Counted from the stretch's first letter, positions 22,666 to 31,816 are shown. The stretch: DNA of 64,000 nucleotides from Oceanicoccus sp. KOV_DT_Chl (GCF_900120175.1 NZ_FQLF01000002.1:186001-250000), one strand, 5' to 3'. Notes: generated from the letters alone by a model not told the origin. Made by a program: numbers and translations.

Positions 22666-23326
22666 TTGGTTATTATTTACCTCTCTACTTTATCTTAGTT
22701 TTCAATAAGTTACTATTTTGATTAATATTTAACCATTCGTAATAACACGAACTATTTGGTCCGTGTTATTACACTCGCCATTTTTGTAAAATGATTATTA
22801 CCCCTTTTAATCAACGACTTAATCCATACAGAAGAAAACCTAATGAGCAATATGCGGACCCGCATTATTGCAAAATACGATCAGGGGCAAATGCGGACCC
22901 CGGTGATGGGTAAATGTCCGCTTTCGGGAGCTAGAAATGAGTAATTGATTAGGCCTGCTTTGGGTCAACAGTGAGCTAAATGGCCAAAGCATGAGCAATG
23001 ACCGCTCGCCCCTGATTTCAGACCTTATTTATCTTTCATACACCAATCAAGGGAAAGGCTTTGTGCGACAATCTGTCAGAGTAGTTAAGCGGGCTGTTGA
23101 AAAGGCCGTCTGAGCTACTACAAATAAGCATATTCACTTTTTTTGGTATTGGGTCATTGACGTTATTCCCCTCTATATATTTACAGTCTATATTTCTGTG
23201 TTCTTATTTACAAAGTTACAACGAGCGAAATGCTAAGCTCCCCCTTAACCTCAGGATACTTGCTAGAAATCTCGCGTACTGTCATCTAACTCGCCTAAAC
23301 AAGTGAAGTCGCTTAGCTTCATCTTA
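22666..23326. other. Non-coding region where integrase and attI would be expected
   Basis: 660 bp without a convincing gene. It contains an 11-bp inverted repeat GTAATAACACG/CGTGTTATTAC with a 12-nt spacer (22739-22772) and a short palindrome ATGCGGACCCGCAT (22852-22865). No attI or integron integrase fragment was recognised. Confidence 0.5.
22739..22772. repeat. Perfect 11-bp inverted repeat
   Basis: GTAATAACACG and CGTGTTATTAC separated by 12 bases. It could be a protein binding site or an RNA hairpin; there is no T-run, so it is not a clear terminator. Confidence 0.6.
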
Positions 23327-24580
23327 TTAACAAGCTATCACCGGAAGATCACTCCATCGAGTTGTATAAGCTGGCGAAGTAAATTGCTGCCGCATATACC
23401 ACTTTTTGGTGAACCCTTCCGAGGCTAAATGGACAGTGCCTTTACCAAAGCGATGGTTGACCTGATCTAACGCCTTGACCCATTTATCTGTGTGCTCAGA
23501 TTGCCCTGGATGCCATAAATCAAATTGATGGTGCTTTTTATCAACCATCGCTATCAAACCTACTCCGGCTTTCATAAAACGATGGCCGGGTTTATATAGA
23601 TTCATTATCGCCTGCTTAGCCGCCTTGGTTATCACTCTTGCGTCATCCGTTGGAAACGGTAGCTGAACCACCTGACTGTTGCTGTAAAAACCGGGTTCAA
23701 ATGGGGATGTATGAAGAAAAAAATGAATAGTCTGTGCAAGATGTTTTTGCTGCCGTAGTTTTTCAACCGCTCGCCGAGTATATAAAGAGACCGCTTGTTG
23801 AATCGGTTCAAGCTCCGTCAATCGGTGACCAAAGCCGCGCGTACAATAAATCTGTTTTTTGGCAGGAGGTAACTCTTCTAATCCATAACACTGCCTGCCA
23901 TTGAGTTCTTCGATTGTCCGCTCTAAACAAACCGAACTCATTTGACGAATCATTTTGGGGTTGGATGCTGCTAAGTCCCAGGCCGAATAAATGTGATGTT
24001 CAGCTAACCGCTTTGCCAATCGACTAGCGATTCCCCACACCTTAGTCACCGGTAATCGTCGTAATACCCACTCCCACTTTTCTGGGGTATCAAGCACACA
24101 AACACCATTACCTTGTCGGTGCTTTTTAGCGACATGATTAGCGAGCTTCGCTAATGTTTTACTGGGGGCAATCCCTACACCGACCGGCATTCTTACATGC
24201 TGCCACACGGTATCTTTTATACGGTGACCATACTCACTCCAGTTTTCTTGGATACCGGTAAAATCAAGAAACATTTCATCGATGCTATAAATCTCTATTG
24301 AGGGGGAATATTGATTCAACGTGTCCATCACCCGGTTTGAAATATCACCGTATAAGGGGTAATTGGATGAGAATATAGTGACACTATGACGGCGAAGAAT
24401 GTGCTCAATTTTATGGAAAGGCACAAGGTCTTCAATGCCTAAGGCCTTGGCTTCTTTCGATCGAGCCACCACAAAGCCGTCATTGTTACTGAGCACAACG
24501 ACCGGTTTCCCTCGTAGCTCAGGGCGAAATATCTGCTCACAAGACGCGTAGCAGGCGTTACAATCAACCAGCCCTAACAT
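23327..24580 (-). CDS. umuC: UmuC, DNA polymerase V catalytic subunit
   Basis: A 417-residue Y-family polymerase. The catalytic palm shows LVDCNACYASCEQIFRP near the start (first metal-binding Asp) and IYSIDEMFLDF (the SIDE motif with the second acidic pair). A little-finger domain and the C-terminal UmuC region follow. With UmuD' it copies past DNA lesions during the SOS response. ATG at 24580 aligns with the known N-terminus; it overlaps umuD by 17 bp, showing translational coupling. The length is close to the E. coli protein (422). Confidence 0.93.
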   Translation of the reverse strand: MLGLVDCNACYASCEQIFRPELRGKPVVVLSNNDGFVVARSKEAKALGIEDLVPFHKIEHILRRHSVTIFSSNYPLYGDISNRVMDTLNQYSPSIEIYSIDEMFLDFTGIQENWSEYGHRIKDTVWQHVRMPVGVGIAPSKTLAKLANHVAKKHRQGNGVCVLDTPEKWEWVLRRLPVTKVWGIASRLAKRLAEHHIYSAWDLAASNPKMIRQMSSVCLERTIEELNGRQCYGLEELPPAKKQIYCTRGFGHRLTELEPIQQAVSLYTRRAVEKLRQQKHLAQTIHFFLHTSPFEPGFYSNSQVVQLPFPTDDARVITKAAKQAIMNLYKPGHRFMKAGVGLIAMVDKKHHQFDLWHPGQSEHTDKWVKALDQVNHRFGKGTVHLASEGFTKKWYMRQQFTSPAYTTRWSDLPVIAC

Positions 24581-24998
24581 AGGTATTAATCGCGTGTATA
24601 ACGACGCCCTCAGTATGAAAATCAGCTCCATCAGGTATCGGGATAGGAGAAAACTCATCATTGCCGCTGAGCAATCGTTGCCGGTGAATATCTAGCACTT
24701 TGCATGTCAGCTCCCCATTAATAACGGCGATAACGATGGCGCCATGAATTCGGGCTTCCGCACGATCGACGATTAACAGGCAGCCATCCAAAATGCCAAG
24801 CTCTTTCATTGAGTGACCCGAGGCTCGACAATAAAAAGTCGCTGCAGGGTGCCGGATCAAATGTTCATTAAGATCGAGCGTTCCTTCAATATAATCATCC
24901 GCTGGGCTAGCGAAGCCTGCTGGTACCGAACAACCAAACAGAGGTAGAGACAAAAAGGTTTTTGCTTCATGCGCTGAAATAGGGATAATAGTAGCCAC
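24564..24998 (-). CDS. umuD: UmuD, SOS protease-like subunit of polymerase V
   Basis: A 144-residue LexA-like S24 peptidase. The cleavage site is in VPAGFASPADDYI (Ala-Gly), the catalytic Ser is in ASGHSMKELGI and the Lys in GELTCKVLD. Self-cleavage on RecA filaments gives UmuD', the partner of UmuC. A LexA box lies 11 bp upstream of the start codon. Confidence 0.93.
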   Translation of the reverse strand: MATIIPISAHEAKTFLSLPLFGCSVPAGFASPADDYIEGTLDLNEHLIRHPAATFYCRASGHSMKELGILDGCLLIVDRAEARIHGAIVIAVINGELTCKVLDIHRQRLLSGNDEFSPIPIPDGADFHTEGVVIHAINTYVRAG

Positions 24999-25008
24999 AA
25001 CTAAACAC

Positions 25009-25024
25009 CTGTATATAAAAACAG
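25009..25024. promoter_or_regulatory. LexA (SOS) box
   Basis: CTGTATATAAAAACAG matches the gammaproteobacterial LexA consensus (CTG-N10-CAG) with two mismatches from the ideal inner sequence. It lies in the 30-bp gap between the divergent umuD and SRAP genes, so it probably represses both until DNA damage. Confidence 0.88.
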
Positions 25025-25028
25025 TATT

Positions 25029-25697
25029 ATGTGTACTAACTTTGTCTTAATCAAGAAGAAAAGCATTGTTCAATTAGCAGGCAATTTAGGTGTGAATGCC
25101 GACGAATTGCACTATCAACCACACGCCAAACCGGGCGCCGTCATTTCCATTATTACAGCTACCTCGAAAGGCAACACAATCAAAGAGGCTATCTGGTGGC
25201 TGTTCCTGAAGCAGACAGAGACTGGGCTGAAGCCGCATCCCGACTATTTCAGCGTGAACACGCGTTATGACAAACTAGCTAGTCGACCTGAATTCCGTAC
25301 CTCGCGCTGTATCATCCCGGCTACCGCCTTTATGGAGTCACAGGATGGAAAGAGACCTCACCTGCTCGAACCGATTGACGATAGCGCCATTGCCTTTGGC
25401 GGCTTGTTTAAAGAATGGACTGATAAGCTCACAGGTGAAGTAGTCATCTCTGCGAGTATTATTACCCTACCGGGGCATCCCGCCCTTGCAAACATCCATC
25501 GTAAATCAACACCCTTATGGTTATCAGAAAATCAGTTTGAGCAATGGTTAGATTGTGATGCAACGCCAACTAGCGCCCTCAATGACTTTTTAATTCCCAA
25601 ATTACACACAGATTTAAAAGCAACACCTATCGATAAAATGAGTACTCGACATCAAATCGGAGAGCCAATACGGCTCGCACAAATGCCCAATCATTAA
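25029..25697 (+). CDS. SRAP/HMCES-family abasic-site protein
   Basis: A 222-residue SOS-response-associated peptidase (YedK/HMCES family). It keeps the catalytic Cys2 right after the start Met (MCTNF), the Asn-Thr-Arg loop (SVNTRYDKL), the Glu in ATAFMES, and the His in PALANIHRKSTPLWL. The family traps abasic sites in single-stranded DNA through a thiazolidine link to Cys2. The start codon lies 5 bp after the LexA box, so the transcript has a very short or no leader. Usual members begin MCGR; MCTN is a variation. Confidence 0.88.
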   Translation: MCTNFVLIKKKSIVQLAGNLGVNADELHYQPHAKPGAVISIITATSKGNTIKEAIWWLFLKQTETGLKPHPDYFSVNTRYDKLASRPEFRTSRCIIPATAFMESQDGKRPHLLEPIDDSAIAFGGLFKEWTDKLTGEVVISASIITLPGHPALANIHRKSTPLWLSENQFEQWLDCDATPTSALNDFLIPKLHTDLKATPIDKMSTRHQIGEPIRLAQMPNH

Positions 25698-25860
25698 ATA
25701 ATGGATGCCGCCTGTCGATCAGCCGTTATTTTACTAACTGCTCCAGCGCTAGCTGTCTCTCCATCACTTAAAGAATCTCTAAACGCGTCGACAAACTTTC
25801 TTTAGGCTTTGTATCAATATCAGTCATGTTTAATTCTTATCAGTCATAACCTATATCGGT

Positions 25861-26190
25861 ATGGAGCCACGACTAATCAGATTGAGAGACGCACCAAGCT
25901 ATCTGGGCATGGATAAAAACCGTTTTAACCGTGAGGTAAGACCTGCCCTAGTGCAAATACCTATCGGTAAACAGGGTATCGCTTTCGACAGGCTTGAAAT
26001 GGATGCTTGGGTGGAGCACTATAAGTCCCGCAACGGGCGTCCCGCTTCTGCTAAAGGAGAACAGATATGGGACGAAAACAAACGTCAGGATTACGAAAAC
26101 GCGGTGAGTTCTGGCACATTGAAAAACAAGTGCTTGGCCGAAAACTTTTCGAAAGCACTGGCACAAGCAACCTCAAAGCGGCGGAGTTGA
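25861..26190 (+). CDS. Excisionase-like HTH protein
   Basis: A 109-residue protein with an AlpA/excisionase-type winged-helix segment (RLRDAPSYLGMDKNRFNREVRPAL ... IPIGKQGIAFDRLEMDAWVEHY in separate parts). It overlaps the recombinase gene by 124 bp in another frame, as in several phage-type integrase modules. It probably directs excision of the island. It could be regulatory only. Confidence 0.65.
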   Translation: MEPRLIRLRDAPSYLGMDKNRFNREVRPALVQIPIGKQGIAFDRLEMDAWVEHYKSRNGRPASAKGEQIWDENKRQDYENAVSSGTLKNKCLAENFSKALAQATSKRRS

Positions 26191-27152
26191 TGTTAGCCCG
26201 CCGGATTGAGGAGGTGAGACAGGCACAAGTATTTGGAGCGCGACCAAAGCGAATATTCAGGCAGGCAGCAACACGCTATCTTGAAGAAAATATGCATTTG
26301 GCCACCATCGATAAATGTGCCCATCACCTTAAACAGTTTGATCCTTTTATTGGTGACTTGGAGTTACATCAAGTCCATATGGGAACACTGCTACCGTTCA
26401 TTACCGCAAGAAAGAAATTGGGCAGGAAAAATAAGAGCGTCAATCTCGCCTTATCGGTAGTGCGTCGAATTTTGAATTTAAGCGCACGCTTATGGCGAGA
26501 TGAAAATGGCTTAACCTGGCTGGATACAGCTCCACTCATTCAGCTATTACCATTAAATGATGCTCGACAACCTTACCCTCTTTCCTGGGATGAACAATAT
26601 GCACTGTTTAGGGTATTGCCCGATCATCTAAGTCGTATGTGTTTATTTAAGGTGAATACGGGCTGCCGTGATCAAGAGGTTTGCCAGCTCAAATGGGAGT
26701 GGGAAATAGTAGTTCCAGAACTGGATACTTCTGTTTTCCTGATTCCTGGTGAGCGAGTAAAGAATCGGGAAGATCGGTTAGTAGTACTGAATCGTATTGC
26801 TCAATCAGTTGTGGACAGTGTACGTGGCCAACATGCAGATTATGTTTTCACCTATCGGTCACAACCGGTGGAACGTATCAACAACAATGGCTGGAAACGT
26901 GCAAGGCGGCAATTAAACTTGCCGGTTCGGGTTCACGATTTAAAACATACGTTTGGACGTCGATTACGTGCTGCTGGAGTGCCACTGGAAACCCGAAAGA
27001 TTTTACTGGGTCACCGCAATGGAGATATTACATCCCACTACTCTGCCCCTGAATTGGAGGAGCTTATAGAGGCAGCAAACAGGGTATGTGAAGGCAAGTC
27101 CGGCAAAACTCCGGCACTGGTAGTACTAAGGCATCGCGCAATTAATCACTGA
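26067..27152 (+). CDS. Tyrosine recombinase (island integrase)
   Basis: A 361-residue phage-type integrase. Catalytic signatures are Arg in NTGCRDQEVCQLKW, the box VHDLKHTFGRRLRAAG, the HRNGDI segment with His, and Tyr in ITSHYSAPE. ATG at 26067 has AAAGGAG about 7 nt upstream. It ends 34 bp from the 3' end of tRNA-Lys, the usual place for the integrase of an element inserted into a tRNA gene. It lacks the extra domain typical of integron integrases, so it is not IntI. Confidence 0.9.
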   Translation: MGRKQTSGLRKRGEFWHIEKQVLGRKLFESTGTSNLKAAELMLARRIEEVRQAQVFGARPKRIFRQAATRYLEENMHLATIDKCAHHLKQFDPFIGDLELHQVHMGTLLPFITARKKLGRKNKSVNLALSVVRRILNLSARLWRDENGLTWLDTAPLIQLLPLNDARQPYPLSWDEQYALFRVLPDHLSRMCLFKVNTGCRDQEVCQLKWEWEIVVPELDTSVFLIPGERVKNREDRLVVLNRIAQSVVDSVRGQHADYVFTYRSQPVERINNNGWKRARRQLNLPVRVHDLKHTFGRRLRAAGVPLETRKILLGHRNGDITSHYSAPELEELIEAANRVCEGKSGKTPALVVLRHRAINH

Positions 27153-27185
27153 TTTGATTAACTACTTGATGTAAAACGAGAAAAA

Positions 27186-27261
27186 TGGTGGGCCGTGCTG
27201 GATTCGAACCAGCGACCAATTGGTTAAAAGCCAACTGCTCTACCAACTGAGCTAACGGCCC
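27186..27261 (-). tRNA. tRNA-Lys (anticodon TTT)
   Basis: A 76-nt cloverleaf including an encoded CCA. The 5' acceptor GGGCCGT pairs with ACGGCCC; the anticodon loop is CTTTTAA; the T loop reads GGTTCGAATCC. It closely resembles the E. coli tRNA-Lys. Its 3' end faces the recombinase gene. In Pseudomonas the tRNA-Lys beside this operon is a known island insertion site (established knowledge). Confidence 0.97.
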
Positions 27262-27378
27262 CGGAAGGAGGCGCATATACTAATGATTTCATTGAAAAAA
27301 ACAAGTCTTTTTAAGCAGTTAGCTAAAAAAAATCACTGCCTGTTTATTGACCTAAAGGCCCACTATTTGACTGGCAGA

Positions 27379-28023
27379 TCAGTGCCCCGCAGCGTCATTC
27401 CACAGGATTTTGTGTAACTGCAGCTGTAATCGTACTGGCAAATTGTCAGCCAAAATCCATTCTGCCAATTCAGTAGCATTCACCTGACCAAAGCTCGGCG
27501 AGAACAATATTTCACCGACCCTGCTGGAAAGTTGGTATTCATCCATTTTAAAACGGGCCCATTCGTAATCAGCCCGATCACAAATGACAAACTTCAATTG
27601 ATCTTTTGCCGCTAGCAAGGCGATATTTTCGTAACGATTTTTGGACATTTCTTGGGAGGCTGGGGTTTTGAGGTCCATCACGGTGACTACGCGCGGATCA
27701 ACACCTTCGAGGCTAATTGCGCCACTGGTCTCTAGAGATACCTCGTAGCCCTGATCACACAGCGCTGTAAGTAACGGGAGGCAATTGGGTTGCGCCAGAG
27801 GCTCACCGCCAGTGACGGTAATATAACGCGGCTTATAGCTTGCTGCTTTTTCGACGATAGCTGCCAGCGACATTTTATCGCCACCATGAAAGGCGTATTC
27901 GGTATCACAGTAACCACAGCGCAAAGGGCAGCCGGTTAATCTAATAAAAACCGTCGGCAAACCAACCGTGCGGGTTTCACCCTGTAGCGAATAAAATATT
28001 TCAGTGATACGTAAATCGGTCAT
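27379..28023 (-). CDS. queE: QueE, 7-carboxy-7-deazaguanine synthase
   Basis: A 214-residue radical SAM enzyme that converts 6-carboxytetrahydropterin to 7-carboxy-7-deazaguanine in queuosine synthesis. It has FYSLQGET at the start and the cluster motif CPLRCGYC (C-x3-C-x2-C, about residues 32-39), with VTGGEP further on. ATG at 28023 is preferred over GTG at 28029. queC normally follows it in relatives but is absent here; the tRNA and island come next. Confidence 0.93.
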   Translation of the reverse strand: MTDLRITEIFYSLQGETRTVGLPTVFIRLTGCPLRCGYCDTEYAFHGGDKMSLAAIVEKAASYKPRYITVTGGEPLAQPNCLPLLTALCDQGYEVSLETSGAISLEGVDPRVVTVMDLKTPASQEMSKNRYENIALLAAKDQLKFVICDRADYEWARFKMDEYQLSSRVGEILFSPSFGQVNATELAEWILADNLPVRLQLQLHKILWNDAAGH

Positions 28024-28069
28024 TGGCACTGGTATTCACTAGAGCGCAACCAGGTAATAACCAGGCCGT

Positions 28070-28912
28070 TTAGAAATTAGCATTGATAAACTGTTTAGCT
28101 TTATCGGCTGAGGAAGAATTAGGTCCGTTACTGTATTCAGTCACCACTTGCTCAAGTAGTTCGCGCGCCTTGCTCTTATTGCCTTTCAGATAATACACCT
28201 TACCTAATTTATATTTGGCATCCGGTACTTTCGCATTGCCGGGATACTCACTTAACAATAGAGTAAACGACTGTCTGGCGCCTTCAAGATTTTGCGGCTG
28301 AATTACCTGGTATAACTCGCCCATCCAGTAATGACTGTTGGGCGCATAACGACCATTAGGAAAATCAACTAAAAATACTTTGAACGCATCTAACGCCTCA
28401 TCGAAGCGGCGACTGGTCACTAGGCCATAGGCCGCATCATAAGCTTCTTTTTCACCAGCCATTACGCTAGCCTCAACGGCTGGCCGGGTACTGATAGGCC
28501 CAATAGCCTTAGCACCTGCGCCAGAGTTGGCATTCTGCGCACCGCCAGCAGTCAGTTCGCCAACACGACGGTCAAGATCAATATAACGCTCCATGTTCTG
28601 CTCTTTTACTTGCTTCAGTAAATACGACTGTTCTTCAACAATACCACGCAACTGCATCACTTCTTGTTGCAGTAATTGCAGCTGGTAAAATATTTCACCT
28701 TGAGACGACCCGGAGGCCTGTGCTGTGTCTGCACCAGTATTTGCTTGGGCTGGTGGCGACGCAGCTGCACCCACTTGAGAGCGAGAACTGGAATCGATGC
28801 TGGCATCAACAATGGGCGCCTGAGCAATACTAACGCTACTAAAAGCAGATACCAAAAAAACAAAAGCCGCACTAAGGGCTAGCGCGGCAGAATGTTTATG
28901 CTGAATAGACAT
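28070..28912 (-). CDS. cpoB: CpoB (YbgF), Tol-Pal associated periplasmic protein
   Basis: A 280-residue protein with a signal peptide (ending near SVSIAQA), an N-terminal coiled coil (EIFYQLQLLQQEVMQLRGIV) and C-terminal TPR repeats (FPNGRYAPNSHYWMGELYQV, YPGNAKVPDAKYKLGKVYY). It coordinates peptidoglycan synthesis with outer-membrane constriction. It is downstream of pal, in the usual order. ATG at 28912 gives the signal peptide; an earlier ATG is possible. Confidence 0.9.
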   Translation of the reverse strand: MSIQHKHSAALALSAAFVFLVSAFSSVSIAQAPIVDASIDSSSRSQVGAAASPPAQANTGADTAQASGSSQGEIFYQLQLLQQEVMQLRGIVEEQSYLLKQVKEQNMERYIDLDRRVGELTAGGAQNANSGAGAKAIGPISTRPAVEASVMAGEKEAYDAAYGLVTSRRFDEALDAFKVFLVDFPNGRYAPNSHYWMGELYQVIQPQNLEGARQSFTLLLSEYPGNAKVPDAKYKLGKVYYLKGNKSKARELLEQVVTEYSNGPNSSSADKAKQFINANF

Positions 28913-29047
28913 AGAGTTTCTTTCTATATGGCTTACGGTATTAAATGCGGTTTTATTACTACCGCTGTGGCAACTATCGTTGATCAAAACACTGCGGTGG
29001 CAGAAAGAATTTATCCCAACACCGCAGCGACACGACAGCGAATTAAA

Positions 29048-29560
29048 TTACTTTAATTCAACGCGACGATTCTTGCTCCATGATGCAGCATCAGAACCAT
29101 TGGCCATTGGGCGCTCTTCGCCATAGCTAACAGTTTCAACGCGGTAGCGATCGACACCATTGATTATTAAATAATTAGCAACTGCGTTAGCACGACGCTC
29201 ACCCAGAGCCATGTTGTACTCACGAGTACCGCGCTCATCCGCATGACCTTCCAAGCGAACTTTAGCTGTGCTGTTTTTCAAAATTACGACATGAGCATCC
29301 AATGCTGCGCGAGTAGCCGCAGATAAGGTTGCTTGATCGAATTCGAAGTAAAAAACAGTTTCCAGATTGGCAGCAGCTTCAGCAGCGGCTCTCTCTGCAG
29401 CAGCTTTTGCAGCGGCAGCTTCAGCAGCAGCTTGCTCTGCAGCAGCGGCTTCAGCAGCAGCGGCTTCAGCAGCACTATCGTCAGTGCTGTTAGAAGCACA
29501 GCCGACTAATATAATAGAGGCAAAAATTGCACTCAGCAGTTGGGTCTTTTTGATATCCAT
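29048..29560 (-). CDS. pal: Pal, peptidoglycan-associated lipoprotein
   Basis: A 170-residue outer-membrane lipoprotein with lipobox LVGC, a long Ala/Glu-rich linker of repeated EAAAA units (about residues 30-65) and a C-terminal OmpA domain (RLEGHADERGTREYNMALGE, VSYGEERP). It binds peptidoglycan and TolB. The low-complexity linker is longer and more regular than in E. coli Pal. Confidence 0.93.
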   Translation of the reverse strand: MDIKKTQLLSAIFASIILVGCASNSTDDSAAEAAAAEAAAAEQAAAEAAAAKAAAERAAAEAAANLETVFYFEFDQATLSAATRAALDAHVVILKNSTAKVRLEGHADERGTREYNMALGERRANAVANYLIINGVDRYRVETVSYGEERPMANGSDAASWSKNRRVELK

Positions 29561-29783
29561 GATCAGTCCTAAATGGTTGGTTGTTAAAGGGATCAATTAT
29601 TAGCGTCAGCCCTATTAGCTGACGGCTTGAGCTATAGTCTAGTCGTTAATCGACAAGTGAGCTATAGCCTAAGACCTATATAATGCAACGATGTTAACTC
29701 TATTTCGCGCATTTTACGGTGATCAGGCAAAAAGTCACTAGTCTTTTGGCATCTCTCCTAAATATTTTTCAGTATAGATTGGT

Positions 29784-31073
29784 TCAATCCAGATAGGGCG
29801 ACCAACTGGGCTCGCGTACATCACCAAATCGCGAAGGCAATCTAAACTTAACTCCACCATCAAGCGAGACCGCAGCCAGAATACCTTTGCCTTGATATTT
29901 AGTCGCATACAGCAGCATCGCGCCGTTAGGGGAGATGCTCGGTGACTCATCCAAATCAGTTTCTGTGAGGATAGTAATGGTGCCGCGCTCTATATCCTGT
30001 AAGGCGATATGGTAATTACCCATGGAGCGGTGCACCATGATGATTCCCTGACCGCCCGGTACCACTCTGGCTCGTGCATTATAATCACCCTCATAGGTGA
30101 TTCGCTCTTCATAGCCGGTTGCGAGGGTTACCTGGTAGATCTGGGGCTTACCACCACGATCCGAGGTATAAATTAGCGATTTACCATCAGGCAACCACGC
30201 TGGCTCGGTATCAATAGCAAAATGGCGAGTCACCCGCTGCAGGTTTCGAGTTGCGACATCCATCACATAAATATCCGGGCTGCCATCTTTTGACAACACC
30301 ATAGCTAATTGCTTGCCATCAGGAGACCATGCTGGCGCGCCATTAAGCCCTTTAAAATTGGTCAATTGCGTACGCACTTTAGTACGCAAGTTATACATAT
30401 AAATTGCCGGCCGGGTGGTTTCGAAAGAGACATAGGCGATATCTTCACCATTCGGTGACCAGGCGGGTGTTAATAGCGGGGCATTACTCTCATAAAGAAC
30501 CTGCTCTCTGGCACCATCAACATCGGAACGCAATAATCGATAGGTAAATTCTCCTGCACCACGCTCTACCGCAGACACATATAATAGTTGCGTACTGAAC
30601 GCGCCTCGAATCCCGGTTAATTTCTGGTAAACACGATCGCTCACATTATGGGCAATGCCGCGTAAATCGTTGACTAATCCATTCGCATTGCCATCCAAAA
30701 CCATTTGCTGGGTATAAACATCAAATAGTTGATAATGCGCTGAAAAACCGTCGCTGGTGGCAATTAATTTACCTACCAACAAATAATCCACATTTAATGC
30801 TCGCCAATCACGAAAATACACTTCACTTTTTTCTGTCGGCAAACCCAGCATATCGCCACGAGACACCGGCGAAAACTGACCTGTACGCTGCAAATCTGCT
30901 TCAATAATCTTGGCCACATCTTCTTTGGCAAAACCTGAGCTCTGCCAACCGAAGGGCACAATAGCAATAGAAGTAGGATTATCACGCCCCTGGGTAATCT
31001 CAATGGTCAGCTGACCAAAAACCTGTGGGGATAAAACGATAAATACAAAAAAAGTTAATGCTGCGCGAATCAC
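29784..31073 (-). CDS. tolB: TolB, Tol-Pal periplasmic beta-propeller
   Basis: A 429-residue protein with a signal peptide (ending near VFGQ), an N-terminal domain (IAIVPFGW) and a C-terminal six-bladed propeller with PAWSPDGKQLA-type repeats. It relays TolA contact to Pal during division. Its start overlaps the tolA stop by 4 bp (ATGA). Confidence 0.95.
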   Translation of the reverse strand: MIRAALTFFVFIVLSPQVFGQLTIEITQGRDNPTSIAIVPFGWQSSGFAKEDVAKIIEADLQRTGQFSPVSRGDMLGLPTEKSEVYFRDWRALNVDYLLVGKLIATSDGFSAHYQLFDVYTQQMVLDGNANGLVNDLRGIAHNVSDRVYQKLTGIRGAFSTQLLYVSAVERGAGEFTYRLLRSDVDGAREQVLYESNAPLLTPAWSPNGEDIAYVSFETTRPAIYMYNLRTKVRTQLTNFKGLNGAPAWSPDGKQLAMVLSKDGSPDIYVMDVATRNLQRVTRHFAIDTEPAWLPDGKSLIYTSDRGGKPQIYQVTLATGYEERITYEGDYNARARVVPGGQGIIMVHRSMGNYHIALQDIERGTITILTETDLDESPSISPNGAMLLYATKYQGKGILAAVSLDGGVKFRLPSRFGDVREPSWSPYLD

Positions 31074-31798
31074 AGACGTAAATCCTCTGGTCTAAATTTC
31101 AGCCGTAAACGCCGAAAATATTGTTCAAAAATTCTAGGGGGCAGTTTCTGCAATTCCGGAAAACGCCCAGCTTTTAATACCGCGGCCTCGGCTGATCGAT
31201 CAAAAGCTGCATTGCCACTGCTGCGAATAATTTTAACGCTCACAACCTCCCCCGTTGGTACCAGCTGCAAGGATAGTTCAGCTTCCATACTATTGCGCGC
31301 ACTAGGCGGGCGATTCCAATTATTTTGGATCACTTCGGTAATTAAAGCGATAAAACTATTGGCAACTTCTACATCACTAAATGCCTGATTACGCACCTCT
31401 TCCTCGGCAATCGCATCTGCTAATTCCTGCTCAGTTTGCCGTTGCATTTGCTCAGCTTTAGCCCGCTTCTGCTCACGTTCCTTAATGCGCTGCTGCTCTA
31501 ATGCTTGTTGTTTTTTTTGCTGCTCAGCTTTAGCTAATTGTTCTTGTTGCCGCTTTTTCTCCGCAATCTGCTTGCTTTCATCAGGCTTGGGCTTCTCTTT
31601 TTTAACCGGTTTGACTGCTTTTTTCGGTTTTTCAACTTGCTTGGGTTTATCCAAAGTCACTAATTCGGCCTGAATATATTTTGTGGCTGCACGCTTTACT
31701 ATACGTGTGGGTTCAGGCGCATCGATTAAAATAAATGCCAGCAACACCCCATGAAAAAACAAGGTAACCAGTAACGGTAAAGTGAGCGACTTATACAT
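31070..31798 (-). CDS. tolA: TolA, energy-transducing protein
   Basis: A 242-residue inner-membrane protein with one N-terminal span (LLVTLFFHGVLLAFIL), a Lys/Glu/Gln-rich coiled domain (about residues 45-135), and a C-terminal TonB-like domain (ELSLQLVPTGEVVSVKIIRSSG). It spans the periplasm and is driven by TolQR. Confidence 0.93.
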   Translation of the reverse strand: MYKSLTLPLLVTLFFHGVLLAFILIDAPEPTRIVKRAATKYIQAELVTLDKPKQVEKPKKAVKPVKKEKPKPDESKQIAEKKRQQEQLAKAEQQKKQQALEQQRIKEREQKRAKAEQMQRQTEQELADAIAEEEVRNQAFSDVEVANSFIALITEVIQNNWNRPPSARNSMEAELSLQLVPTGEVVSVKIIRSSGNAAFDRSAEAAVLKAGRFPELQKLPPRIFEQYFRRLRLKFRPEDLRL

Positions 31799-31816
31799 GA
31801 TATATAGACATCGCGC

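Noticed and set aside
26067-27152. Integron integrase
   Set aside because: It is a tyrosine recombinase but is 3.4 kb from the array, points toward a tRNA gene, has an overlapping excisionase-like gene, and lacks the IntI-specific insertion as far as can be seen.
29367-29603. Plus-strand Ala-rich gene
   Set aside because: It is the antisense of the Ala/Glu repeat linker of pal.
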